A stretch of DNA of 64,000 nucleotides from Streptomyces niger (lineage in GTDB: Bacteria; Actinomycetota; Actinomycetes; Streptomycetales; Streptomycetaceae). Each line of letters starts with the position of its first letter. The stretch's first letter is position 1. Positions 1 to 8,173 of the stretch are shown here, piece after piece. Position numbers and translations under genes: made by a program. Location: positions 372,001 to 436,000 of the forward strand of contig NZ_JOFQ01000008.1 of the NCBI RefSeq assembly GCF_000718305.1. Direction: 5' to 3'. Below the pieces are notes generated by a model. That model was not told the origin of the DNA. It saw nothing but the letters and a program-made list of their open reading frames with translations, and did not search any database.

Positions 1-1
1 C

Positions 2-469
2 CTCGCCGAATGGCAGCGGCTGTACGAGATCACCGCGGTGCGTGACCAGTTCCGCCCGCGTCCGCTGAGCTACTTCCAGCGCATGTGGACGGCCCTCAAC
101 AGCGAGGACCCCAACCGCATGCGGCTCTACTTCGCCCGCCACAACGGCGTGAACCTCTCCGCGGCGACGATGCTGGTCGTCGGCGGGCATGTCTGGTACT
201 CCTACGGCGCGTCCGACAACATCGGCCGTGAGGTCCGCCCGTCGAACGCGATGCAGTGGCGCATGCTGCGGGATGCCTACGCGCTCGGCGCCACCGTCTA
301 CGACCTGCGCGGCATCAGCGACTCGCTGGACGAGACGGATCATCTCTTCGGTCTCATCCAGTTCAAGGTCGGCACCGGCGGGCAGGCGGCGGAGTACCTG
401 GGCGAGTGGGACTTCCCGCTGAACAAGTTCCTGCACAAGGCGCTGGACATCTACATGTCGCGGCGCTGA
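2..469 (+). CDS. femX: FemX/FemAB-family peptidoglycan bridge aminoacyltransferase, C-terminal part (5' end outside window)
   Basis: The frame is open from base 2, so the gene starts before the window; 155 codons are visible. The stretch with MLVVGGHVWYSYGAS, DYDLRG-like YDLRGISD and the ending LNKFLHKALDIYMSRR fits the C-terminal GNAT-like domain of Fem ligases, which move an amino acid from aminoacyl-tRNA to the lipid II stem peptide at the inner face of the membrane. In streptomycetes this would be the first Gly of the LL-diaminopimelate bridge; that substrate is inferred from the family. It lies 67 bp before the alanine-racemase-like gene on the same strand, probably one transcription unit. 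The N-terminal domain cannot be judged. Confidence 0.85.
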   Translation, partial: LAEWQRLYEITAVRDQFRPRPLSYFQRMWTALNSEDPNRMRLYFARHNGVNLSAATMLVVGGHVWYSYGASDNIGREVRPSNAMQWRMLRDAYALGATVYDLRGISDSLDETDHLFGLIQFKVGTGGQAAEYLGEWDFPLNKFLHKALDIYMSRR

Positions 470-536
470 CCGCTCGTCTGCGACTTTCCCCACAGATCCA
501 CGCACCACAGTCACGAGAAAGGTTCACGGGCCGGCC

Positions 537-1568
537 ATGGCGCTCACCCTCTACGTCGACACCGCGCGCTGGCGGGCACACCAGCAGCAGGTGCTGCAGC
601 AGTTCCCGGGACTGGTCCCGGTCTGCAAAGGCAACGGCTACGGCTTCGGTCACGAGCGGCTCGCCGACGAGGCCACCCGCCTGGGTGCCGACCTGCTGGC
701 GGTCGGCACCACCTACGAAGCAGCCCGCATCAAGGACTTCTTCGGCGGTGACCTGCTCGTCCTGACGCCGTTCCGGCACGGCGAGGAGCCGGTACCACTG
801 CCGGACCGGGCGATCCGCTCGGTCTCCTCGGTCCAGGGGCTCGGCGGCCTGGCCGGCGCCCGGGTCGTGGTCGAGGTCATGAGCAGCATGAAGCGGCACG
901 GCGTCACGCCGGAGGAGCTGCCCATGCTGGCCTCGGCGATCGAGAACGTACGGCTGGAAGGCTTCGCCATCCACCTGCCGCTCGACCGCACCGACGGCAC
1001 CGACGCCGTCGACGAGGTCATCGGCTGGATGGACCGGCTGCGCACCGCACGGCTGCCGCTGCACACCATGTTCGTCAGCCACCTCAAGGCCGATGAGCTG
1101 CACCGGCTGCAGGCCCAGTTCCCGCAGACCCGCTTCCGGGCCCGGATCGGCACCCGCCTCTGGCTCGGCGACCACGACGCCACGGAGTACCGCGGCTCGG
1201 TCCTGGACGTCACCCGCGTGGCCAAGGGCGACCGCTTTGGCTACCGGCAGCAGAAGGCGGCTTCCGACGGCTACCTCGTCGTGGTGGCCGGTGGCACCTC
1301 CCATGGCGTCGGCCTGGAGTCGCCCAAGGCGCTGCACGGTGTGATGCCGCGCGCCAAGGGCGTCGCGCGGGCAGGCCTGGCAACGGTGAACCGAAACCTC
1401 TCGCCGTACGTCTGGGGCGGCAAGCAGCGCTGGTTCGCCGAGCCGCCGCACATGCAGGTCTCCATCCTGTTCGTGCCGAGCGACGCACCCGAGCCGAAGG
1501 TCGGTGAGGAGCTGGTGGCCCACCTCCGCCACACCACCACGCAGTTCGACCGCCTCGTGGATCGCTGA
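537..1568 (+). CDS. Alanine racemase-like PLP-barrel protein
   Basis: 343 aa. Near the N-terminus the motif VCKGNGYGFG (Lys31) matches the PLP-binding lysine motif of alanine racemases, followed by the barrel pattern ADLLAVGTTYEAARIKD. The C-terminal half keeps RARIGTRLWLGD but I could not place the catalytic tyrosine or the usual C-terminal beta domain, so racemase activity is uncertain; the protein could handle another D-amino acid or be non-catalytic. ATG 537 is chosen, with GAGAAAGG just upstream. Position directly behind a Fem-type ligase and ahead of a strong terminator suggests a role in wall precursor synthesis (inference). Confidence 0.75.
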   Translation: MALTLYVDTARWRAHQQQVLQQFPGLVPVCKGNGYGFGHERLADEATRLGADLLAVGTTYEAARIKDFFGGDLLVLTPFRHGEEPVPLPDRAIRSVSSVQGLGGLAGARVVVEVMSSMKRHGVTPEELPMLASAIENVRLEGFAIHLPLDRTDGTDAVDEVIGWMDRLRTARLPLHTMFVSHLKADELHRLQAQFPQTRFRARIGTRLWLGDHDATEYRGSVLDVTRVAKGDRFGYRQQKAASDGYLVVVAGGTSHGVGLESPKALHGVMPRAKGVARAGLATVNRNLSPYVWGGKQRWFAEPPHMQVSILFVPSDAPEPKVGEELVAHLRHTTTQFDRLVDR

Positions 1569-1595
1569 TCCCACAGCCTCTGGGCACCGAGACCA

Positions 1596-1637
1596 CGGGC
1601 CCGTACATACGGCTCTTCTGCCGTATGTACGGGCCCG
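1596..1637. terminator. Bidirectional terminator hairpin
   Basis: A perfect 18-bp stem (1596-1613 paired with 1620-1637, 6-nt loop) lies between the convergent racemase-like and glycosyltransferase genes, so it can serve both. Confidence 0.85.
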
Positions 1638-1683
1638 CCTCGTTTCTCCGGCCGTCCCGTCGGCCGGACCACCGCCCCGGCGA

Positions 1684-3144
1684 TCAGTCCTGGACCGGCC
1701 CCCACTCGACCCGTGGCGCGCCCTCATTCGGAACGGCGTGCGGCGTGACGTGGTGCTGTCGGCCGAGGACGAACACGTCCGGTGCCTGGTCCAGGACGCC
1801 GCCGGAGGGATCGTCGGCGCCGTCCCTACGTACCCCGTCCCGGTCGGGCAGCAGGACGTCCCTGATCACCAGGGCGCACAGGTACAGCGTGCCCAACAGG
1901 TGAAGAGTGATCGCCAGTTGGTATCCCTCGGGCGGGAGCCCATGGTGCTTGTCCCCACTGCCGCTGTAGGCGAGGTACAGCCAGATGCCGAGGAAGTACA
2001 TGACCTCGCAGGCCTGCCAGATCAGGAAGTCCCGCCAACGCGGCCGGGCCAGCGCGGCCAGCGGGACCGACCAGAGCACGTACTGCGGGGAGTAGACCTT
2101 GTTGGTCAGGATGAAGAGTGCGACGACCAAGAACGCCAGCTGGGCCAGGCGCGGACGGCGCGGTGCGTAGAGGGTGAGCAGCGCGATGGCACCGCACCCG
2201 ACGATCATCAGCAGAGTGGCGTAGGTATTGGCGTGCTCCAGCGCATTGCCGGTCCGCTGGGAGATCAGTAGCCAGACGGATCCGAAGTCGATCGGACGCT
2301 CCTGGCTGAAGGTGTAGAACTTCTGCCAGCCGTCCCAGGCCGGCAGCATCACCGGCAGGTTCACCGCCAGCCAGGAGAAGACCGCGCCCCCTGTCACCGC
2401 GCCGAAGGCCCGCCACTTGCCGGCCCGCCAGCACAGGACGAACAGTGGTCCCAGCAGGAGGACGGGGTAGAGCTTGGCGGCAGTGGCCAAGCCGATGAAG
2501 ACTCCGGCGGCGAGCGGCCGGCTGCGTGACCACAGCAACATCGCCACAGAAGTCAGCGCGACCGCGAGCAGGTCCCAGTTGATGGTGGCGGTCAGCGCGA
2601 AGGCGGGGGCCAAGGCGACGAGTAGCGCGTCCCAAGGGCGGTGGCGGTGGGTGCGGGCTACGCAGACCGCGAGGACAGCGGCGCAGACCATGAGCATCCC
2701 GGCGTTGGCCAGCCAGTAGATCTGCTCACGATGCTGCATCGTGCCGCTGTGCGGCGTCATCCAGGAGGCGACCTCCATGAACACACCGGTGAGCACCGGA
2801 TACTCGAGGTACTGCATGTCGCCGGGGATCCGGTCGAAGTAGGGAACCAGGTTCTCCGCGAAGCCGCGTCCGACGTAGAGGTGCGGGATGTCGGAGTAGC
2901 AGGCATGGGTGTACTGGCTGGTGGCGCCGAAGAACCAGGCGCCGTTGTAACAGGGCAGCTTCTGCACCATCCCCAGGGCGAACATTCCCAGCGCAACCAG
3001 GGCGATGATGCGTACCGGGGTCCACCAGCTCGCGCCGAGCAGTACGCGACGGCCGGACGGGCCGCCGATCAGCTCGCTGCCGGCCGCCGCCACCTCATCC
3101 CGCTGCGTCGGCCGTACCGGCTCGTCCTGTCGCACGCTCGTCAT
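1684..3144 (-). CDS. Polyprenol-phosphate-dependent glycosyltransferase, GT87-type integral membrane protein
   Basis: 486 aa with about ten hydrophobic segments and the pattern of actinobacterial GT-C glycosyltransferases: YLEYPVLTGVFMEVASW early, INWDLLAVAL and ATAAKLYPVLLLGPL in the middle, NKVYSPQYVLWSVPL late. GT87 enzymes transfer mannose or arabinose-like sugars from polyprenyl phosphate outside the membrane; the sugar is not predictable here. The ATG at 3144 is chosen because AGGA sits 8 nt upstream; the frame is open further back to 3240, but those codons run through a terminator hairpin and a parS site. It follows the penicillin-binding protein gene on the same strand, separated by that hairpin. 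Confidence 0.8.
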   Translation of the reverse strand: MTSVRQDEPVRPTQRDEVAAAGSELIGGPSGRRVLLGASWWTPVRIIALVALGMFALGMVQKLPCYNGAWFFGATSQYTHACYSDIPHLYVGRGFAENLVPYFDRIPGDMQYLEYPVLTGVFMEVASWMTPHSGTMQHREQIYWLANAGMLMVCAAVLAVCVARTHRHRPWDALLVALAPAFALTATINWDLLAVALTSVAMLLWSRSRPLAAGVFIGLATAAKLYPVLLLGPLFVLCWRAGKWRAFGAVTGGAVFSWLAVNLPVMLPAWDGWQKFYTFSQERPIDFGSVWLLISQRTGNALEHANTYATLLMIVGCGAIALLTLYAPRRPRLAQLAFLVVALFILTNKVYSPQYVLWSVPLAALARPRWRDFLIWQACEVMYFLGIWLYLAYSGSGDKHHGLPPEGYQLAITLHLLGTLYLCALVIRDVLLPDRDGVRRDGADDPSGGVLDQAPDVFVLGRQHHVTPHAVPNEGAPRVEWGPVQD

Positions 3145-3185
3145 GGGGGTCATCCTGCCGCACGACCCTGTGCCGGAGACGGCGA

Positions 3186-3215
3186 AGCCCCCGCCCGGCA
3201 TGCCGGGCGGGGGCT
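3186..3215 (-). terminator. Terminator-like perfect palindrome after the PBP gene
   Basis: A 15-bp perfect inverted repeat, nearly all G and C, lies between the PBP gene stop and the glycosyltransferase start. It probably ends the PBP transcript. Confidence 0.7.
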
Positions 3216-3233
3216 CGTCATCTTGCTTCCTCT

Positions 3234-3247
3234 GTTTCACGTGAAAC
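3234..3247. promoter_or_regulatory. parS site
   Basis: Perfect GTTTCACGTGAAAC, the ParB-binding palindrome of Streptomyces. It is intergenic and only 9 bp from a second copy, making a close pair. Confidence 0.93.
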
Positions 3248-3256
3248 CAGATGAGC

Positions 3257-3270
3257 GTTTCACGTGAAAC
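3257..3270. promoter_or_regulatory. parS site
   Basis: Perfect GTTTCACGTGAAAC, second of a close pair (centres 23 bp apart), intergenic, just beyond the PBP stop codon. Confidence 0.93.
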
Positions 3271-3279
3271 AGCGTGCGA

Positions 3280-5904
3280 TCAGTTGTCGACGCCGTCAGG
3301 GCCTCCGAAGAAACCACCACCGTCATCGCCACCTGGTGTCTCGGTCACCGGCGGAGACGGCTCGTCCCCGGGGTCTCCGGGATCACCCGAGGGCCCACCG
3401 TTGCCCTGCCCACCGTTGTCCTTGCAGCCGAGGTCCCAGGGGGAGCAGGTCTCGGTCGGCGTGGCGCTCGGGGACGAGTCATCGCTCGGGCTCTCCGAAG
3501 GCTCGTCCGACGGCTCCTTCGACGGCTCCTCCGTCTTCGTCGGAGTCGGAGTCGGGCTGGCGCTCTCGCCGTAGACGACCTTGCCGATCGGCTGCGGCTG
3601 CGGGAAGGCCTCCATGGGCTTCCCCTTCATCGCCTCCATCATGTAGTCGCGCCAGATCTGTGAGGGGAACGAAGCTCCGTGGATCTTCTCCTCACCACCG
3701 ACGCCGTACATCTTGAGGAACTTCTGGGACTTCGCCTGGTCGTTGACGCGCCACATGCCGATCGTGGTGGCCAGCTGCTTGGTGTAGCCCGCGAACCACG
3801 CCGACTTGTTGTCGTCGGTGGTACCGGTCTTACCTGCCGCCTCGCGGCCGTCCGGCAGCTGCGCCGCCGTACCTGTGCCCTTCTTGACGACGTTCTTGAG
3901 GACGTCGGTGACGTTGTTGGCGATGTTCGGGTCGAAGGCCTGCTTGGTCTTCGCCACGTCCTTGTGGTTGTACTTCTCCACGCCGTCCTTGGTCACCGAC
4001 TCGACCGAGTACGGGTCGGTCTGCTGACCGCTCGCGGCGAAGGTGGCGTACGCACCGGCCAGTCGGATCGCGCTGGGCGCCGAGGTGCCCAGGGAGAAGG
4101 TCGGTGTGGTCCGCGCCATGCTGTTATCGTCCCGCAGGCCGGCGGCGATCGCCTCCTGCTTGACCACCTCCGGGCCGACGTCCATGCCCAGCTGGATGTA
4201 GGGCGTGTTCACCGAGAACTGCATGGCGGTCCGAAGGCTGATCCGGCCCTTGTCCTCATTGCCGTCGTTGGCCTGGTGCCACTCGTTGCCGTCCTTGTCG
4301 TGCCAGACGGTCCGGTCGTAGTTCAGCAGCCGCAGCTTGTTGTCGCCGTTGTACATGCTGTTCGGCGACACAGGGGTACGGATGGCCGGGTTCTTCGGGT
4401 CCCGCACGCCCTTGTCCATCGCCGCGGCCAGAACGAACGGCTTGAACGTGGAGCCGACCTGGACGCCGGTGTAGTCGGCGTTGTTCGTGTAGTGCTCCGT
4501 GGCGTCCTTACCGCCGTACATGGCAACGATCTTGCCGGTCCCCGGCTCGACCGAGGCCCCGCCGAACTGCACGTACTTGTCGACCGCCCGCTGCTCGGGC
4601 TTCAACGCCTTCTTGGAGACCTTCTCGACCGCCTTGGTCAGCTGATCCATCTTCTTGCGGTCGAAGGTGGTGTGGATCGCGTAGCCGCCCTTTTTCAGCT
4701 CGGCTTCCGAGATGTCCGTGTTGGCGGTGATGTAATTGTTGGCGAGGTCGACGAGGTAGCCCTTCTGGCCTCGCAGGTCCATCGCCTTCTTCGGCGGCCG
4801 GGGCCGCGGGAACCCTTCCTTGGCGATTTCGGCCCGCTTGGCCTTGGACAGGTTCCCCGTCTCGACTTCCCGGTCCAGCGTCCACGCCCAGCGTGCCTTC
4901 GCTCGCTTGAGGTTCGCGCCCTCGCTCTCCGTCGTGACGTACGGGTCGTAGAGGTTCGGGCCGTTGAGCAGGGAGGAGAGGAAGGCGCTCTCGCCCGTGG
5001 TGAGGTCCGTGCAGTCCTTGTTGTAATAAGCCCGCGAAGCGGCCTGGATGCCGTAGGCACCACGCCCGTAGTACGCCGTGTTGAGGTATCCGCGCAGGAT
5101 TTCCCGCTTGTCCACCGAGCCGCCCACCTTTATCGAGATGAACAGCTCGGTGATCTTGCGCTTGAGCGTCTGCTCCTGGTTCAGGAAGGTGTTCTTCACG
5201 TACTGCTGGGTGATCGTCGAACCACTCTGGGTCTCACCGCCCATGGCCATCTTGACCACCGCGCGGGCGATACCCATCGGGTCGACGCCCGAGTCGGTCC
5301 AGAACGAGGCGTTCTCCGCAGAGACCACGGCGTTCTGCATCGACTTCGGGATGTCGCTGAACGGCACGATCTGGCGGTTCAGCTCGCCACCGCCCGCGAC
5401 GACCATCGGCTTGTCGTCGGACCAGTAGTAGACGTTCTTCTGCACCTGCGAGAGCTTCTGCGGGTTCGGCACGTCGACGTATGCCAGAGCGATGCCCGAC
5501 AGCCCGAGCACGAAGGCGATGAACCCCAGGCAGCTGCCCAGCACCAGGCGCCAGGACGGCACCCAGCGGCGCGCTCCGTCCTTGCCCGCGCGCGGGTAAT
5601 CGATGAACCGCTTCTTGGGCGGCCGGCCGCCGCCTCCGGCGCCGCCACGGGACCGGCGGCCTCCGCCGGCCGCGGCTTCGGGGGCCCGCCGACGCCCGCC
5701 GCGTTGCGCAGCCCTGCGTGCCGCCGCCCGTCCCTGGTACGGGGGCTCCTGCTCAGGCGCGCCGGACGGGGATGCGGCGGAAGCAGAGCCGCGCGCCGAG
5801 CCGCGCGCAGCACGGCGGCCACTTGATTGTTGCTGTGCGGCGCGTCGGGCCGCGGCACGTCCGCCACCTTGCGGCTGCGGCGGTTTGCGACGGTGCTCGC
5901 TCAT
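3280..5904 (-). CDS. Bifunctional penicillin-binding protein (class A: GT51 transglycosylase plus transpeptidase)
   Basis: 874 aa. Residues 1-112 are an Arg/Ala/Gly-rich cytoplasmic tail; 115-142 form one membrane anchor; the GT51 domain follows with SAENASFW (Glu197) and GGSTITQQ near 227-234. The transpeptidase domain has the three penicillin-binding motifs: Ser485-x-x-Lys488 (GSTFKPF), SVN at 564-566 and KTGT from 692. The C-terminal 100 or so residues are Pro/Ser/Thr/Glu-rich, followed by Gly-rich sequence. It polymerises and cross-links glycan strands outside the membrane. GAGGAG lies 10 nt before the ATG. It is divergent from the PadR gene across a 362-bp gap. Confidence 0.93.
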   Translation of the reverse strand: MSEHRRKPPQPQGGGRAAARRAAQQQSSGRRAARGSARGSASAASPSGAPEQEPPYQGRAAARRAAQRGGRRRAPEAAAGGGRRSRGGAGGGGRPPKKRFIDYPRAGKDGARRWVPSWRLVLGSCLGFIAFVLGLSGIALAYVDVPNPQKLSQVQKNVYYWSDDKPMVVAGGGELNRQIVPFSDIPKSMQNAVVSAENASFWTDSGVDPMGIARAVVKMAMGGETQSGSTITQQYVKNTFLNQEQTLKRKITELFISIKVGGSVDKREILRGYLNTAYYGRGAYGIQAASRAYYNKDCTDLTTGESAFLSSLLNGPNLYDPYVTTESEGANLKRAKARWAWTLDREVETGNLSKAKRAEIAKEGFPRPRPPKKAMDLRGQKGYLVDLANNYITANTDISEAELKKGGYAIHTTFDRKKMDQLTKAVEKVSKKALKPEQRAVDKYVQFGGASVEPGTGKIVAMYGGKDATEHYTNNADYTGVQVGSTFKPFVLAAAMDKGVRDPKNPAIRTPVSPNSMYNGDNKLRLLNYDRTVWHDKDGNEWHQANDGNEDKGRISLRTAMQFSVNTPYIQLGMDVGPEVVKQEAIAAGLRDDNSMARTTPTFSLGTSAPSAIRLAGAYATFAASGQQTDPYSVESVTKDGVEKYNHKDVAKTKQAFDPNIANNVTDVLKNVVKKGTGTAAQLPDGREAAGKTGTTDDNKSAWFAGYTKQLATTIGMWRVNDQAKSQKFLKMYGVGGEEKIHGASFPSQIWRDYMMEAMKGKPMEAFPQPQPIGKVVYGESASPTPTPTKTEEPSKEPSDEPSESPSDDSSPSATPTETCSPWDLGCKDNGGQGNGGPSGDPGDPGDEPSPPVTETPGGDDGGGFFGGPDGVDN

Positions 5905-6266
5905 GGAACGGTTACTCCTCGGGCAGGCGCGCTATCTCATCGCCTGAAGGCGGCAGTTCACTTCAGGTCCCCCCGACAACACGGCCCGCATTGGTCGAAC
6001 GGGCCGCACTACACCGGGGACGGAGACGCCACTTTTGGCCACTCGGTTCCCGGCAGTCTGCATGCCGCACAGACTACGCACGGCCAAAACCTGCCCAGGC
6101 TCGGAATTCACTCCAAATCAGTCACGTTGGCTACGTGGAATCACCGATGTGATCCCGTTCACCACCCCCGCCCTTGTCCCACCCGGTGAGCCGTTCTATC
6201 GTCTGGATGTATCGAGTCGATACATCAGCTCGGCATAAAGAGCGCACACAGCTGAGGAGGCGGAGG
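5905..6266. other. Divergent intergenic region, PBP / PadR
   Basis: 362 bp without a convincing gene. It must hold promoters for the PBP gene (leftward) and the PadR gene (rightward). I see a 7-bp hairpin (5982-5988 with 6000-6006) and the PadR-type palindrome at 6207-6225; no clear consensus -35/-10 pair stands out. Confidence 0.6.
6207..6225. promoter_or_regulatory. PadR-type operator
   Basis: Perfect 9-bp inverted repeat ATGTATCGA-g-TCGATACAT, AT-rich against a GC-rich background, 41 bp before the padR start. PadR proteins usually bind such ATGTAT/ATACAT palindromes at their own promoters, so autoregulation is likely (inference from the family). Confidence 0.75.
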
Positions 6267-6944
6267 ATGAGCAGACGGTCCGGCATCCTCGAATTCGCCG
6301 TGCTCGGCCTGTTGCGCGAGTCACCCATGCACGGGTACGAGCTGCGGAAACGGCTCAACACCTCGCTGGGTGTCTTCCGAGCGTTCAGTTACGGCACCCT
6401 CTACCCCTGCTTGAAGGCCTTGGTCGCGCACGGCTGGCTGACCGAGGAGCCCGGGGGAGGAACGGCTCAGGGCGCCTCCGCAACCTCGCTCGCGGGACGC
6501 CGGGCCAAGATCGTCTACCGGTTGACGGCCGAGGGGAAGGAGCACTTCGAAGAGCTGCTCGCCCACTCGGGGCCCGACGCCTGGGAGGACGAGCACTTCG
6601 GCGTCCGGTTCGCCTTCTTCGGGCAGACCTCGCGGGACGTACGAATGCGCGTATTGGAAGGCCGACGCAGCCGCCTGGAGGAGCGCCTCGAAAGGATGCG
6701 CACCTCCCTGGCCCGCCGTGAGCGGCTGGACCAGTACACCCTCGAGCTGCAGCGACACGGGCTGGAATCCGTGGAACGCGAAGTTCGCTGGCTGAACAAG
6801 CTCATCGAGAGCGAGCGGACCGGGCGCGACCAGCGCGGCCCGGACCCCGCAGCCCCGGACCGGAACGAGTCAGGAGAGACGGGCGGCCTGCCCCGAAACC
6901 GGGGTGGATCCCGGCCGGATCCGTCCGATGACACCGCCACATGA
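6267..6944 (+). CDS. PadR-family transcriptional regulator
   Basis: 225 aa. The N-terminal winged helix shows the PadR signature: [26 protein letters not shown], then [22 protein letters not shown] and a [10 protein letters not shown] wing. The C-terminal half is helical and charged with [17 protein letters not shown], as in PadR dimerisation helices. ATG 6267 follows a strong GAGGAGGCGGAGG ribosome site. It lies 49 bp ahead of the inositol phosphate synthase gene on the same strand, so it may control that gene as well as itself; the ligand is unknown. Confidence 0.88.
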   Translation: MSRRSGILEFAVLGLLRESPMHGYELRKRLNTSLGVFRAFSYGTLYPCLKALVAHGWLTEEPGGGTAQGASATSLAGRRAKIVYRLTAEGKEHFEELLAHSGPDAWEDEHFGVRFAFFGQTSRDVRMRVLEGRRSRLEERLERMRTSLARRERLDQYTLELQRHGLESVEREVRWLNKLIESERTGRDQRGPDPAAPDRNESGETGGLPRNRGGSRPDPSDDTAT

Positions 6945-6993
6945 GGCTCCGCAGCCGCGGAGCCGCGTCGAGAACAAACAGGGAGCAACCGGA

Positions 6994-8076
6994 ATGGGTT
7001 CGGTTCGCGTAGCCGTCGTCGGCGTGGGCAACTGCGCCGCCTCGTTGGTGCAGGGCGTCGAGTACTACAAGGACGCCGACCCGGACAGCCGCGTGCCCGG
7101 TCTGATGCACGTGCAGTTCGGTGACTACCACGTGCGTGACATCGAGTTCGTGGCCGCCTTCGACGTCGACGCCAAGAAGGTCGGCCTCGACCTCGCCGAC
7201 GCCATCGGCGCCAGCGAGAACAACACCATCAAGATCTGCGACGTGCCGCACGCCGGTGTGACCGTCCAGCGCGGCCACACCCTCGACGGTCTCGGCAAGT
7301 ACTACCGTCAGACCATCGAGGAGTCCGACGAGGCCCCCGTCGACGTCGTCCAGGTCCTCAAGGACCAGCAGGTCGACGTCCTGGTGTGCTACCTCCCCGT
7401 CGGCTCCGAGGATGCGGCGAAGTACTACGCCCAGTGCGCCATCGACGCCAAGGTCGCCTTCGTCAACGCCCTCCCGGTCTTCATCGCCGGTACCAAGGAG
7501 TGGGCGGACAAGTTCACCGAGGCGGGTGTCCCGATCGTCGGTGACGACATCAAGTCCCAGGTCGGCGCCACCATCACGCACCGCGTGATGGCCAAGCTCT
7601 TCGAGGACCGGGGCGTCATCCTGGACCGCACGATGCAGCTGAACGTCGGCGGCAACATGGACTTCAAGAACATGCTCGAGCGCGAGCGCCTGGAGTCCAA
7701 GAAGATCTCCAAGACGCAGGCCGTCACCTCCCAGATCACCGACCGTGAGCTCGGCGAGGACAACGTCCACATCGGTCCGTCGGACTTCGTCGCCTGGCTG
7801 GACGACCGCAAGTGGGCCTACGTCCGCCTGGAGGGTCGCGCCTTCGGTGACGTCCCGCTGAACCTGGAGTACAAGCTCGAGGTCTGGGACTCCCCGAACT
7901 CCGCCGGCGTCATCATCGACGCGCTGCGCGCCGCGAAGATCGCCAAGGACCGCGGCATCGGCGGTCCGATCCTCTCCGCCTCCTCGTACTTCATGAAGTC
8001 CCCGCCGGTGCAGTACTTCGACAACGAGGCCCGGGACAACGTCGAGAAGTTCATCAAGGGCGAGGTCGAGCGCTGA
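6994..8076 (+). CDS. ino1: myo-Inositol-1-phosphate synthase (inositol-3-phosphate synthase)
   Basis: 360 aa. The NAD-binding N-terminus reads [18 protein letters not shown], and later blocks [25 protein letters not shown] and [14 protein letters not shown] are typical of the bacterial enzyme, which isomerises glucose 6-phosphate to inositol phosphate. In actinobacteria this feeds phosphatidylinositol, mycothiol and glycolipids. ATG 6994 is chosen because homologues begin with the beta-strand VRVAVVGVG and GGGAGC lies upstream. The gene ends at a strong terminator. Confidence 0.95.
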   Translation: MGSVRVAVVGVGNCAASLVQGVEYYKDADPDSRVPGLMHVQFGDYHVRDIEFVAAFDVDAKKVGLDLADAIGASENNTIKICDVPHAGVTVQRGHTLDGLGKYYRQTIEESDEAPVDVVQVLKDQQVDVLVCYLPVGSEDAAKYYAQCAIDAKVAFVNALPVFIAGTKEWADKFTEAGVPIVGDDIKSQVGATITHRVMAKLFEDRGVILDRTMQLNVGGNMDFKNMLERERLESKKISKTQAVTSQITDRELGEDNVHIGPSDFVAWLDDRKWAYVRLEGRAFGDVPLNLEYKLEVWDSPNSAGVIIDALRAAKIAKDRGIGGPILSASSYFMKSPPVQYFDNEARDNVEKFIKGEVER

Positions 8077-8119
8077 CCCAGCGACCGGCGGACGCCGACG
8101 CGACCGCACCGTTCTGACC

Positions 8120-8153
8120 CGCGGGCCCCTGGGAGTCTCCCCAGGGGCCCGCG
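8120..8153 (+). terminator. Terminator after inositol phosphate synthase gene
   Basis: A 13-14-bp GC stem (8120-8132 with 8141-8153) lies 44 bp after the stop codon and directly before the MFS gene. Confidence 0.85.
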
Positions 8154-8173
8154 GCTGTGTGAAGCTGTGGCCC

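Noticed and set aside
3145..3240. Longer N-terminus for the GT87 protein
   Set aside because: The codons run through a perfect terminator palindrome and into a parS site; an internal ATG has a better ribosome site.
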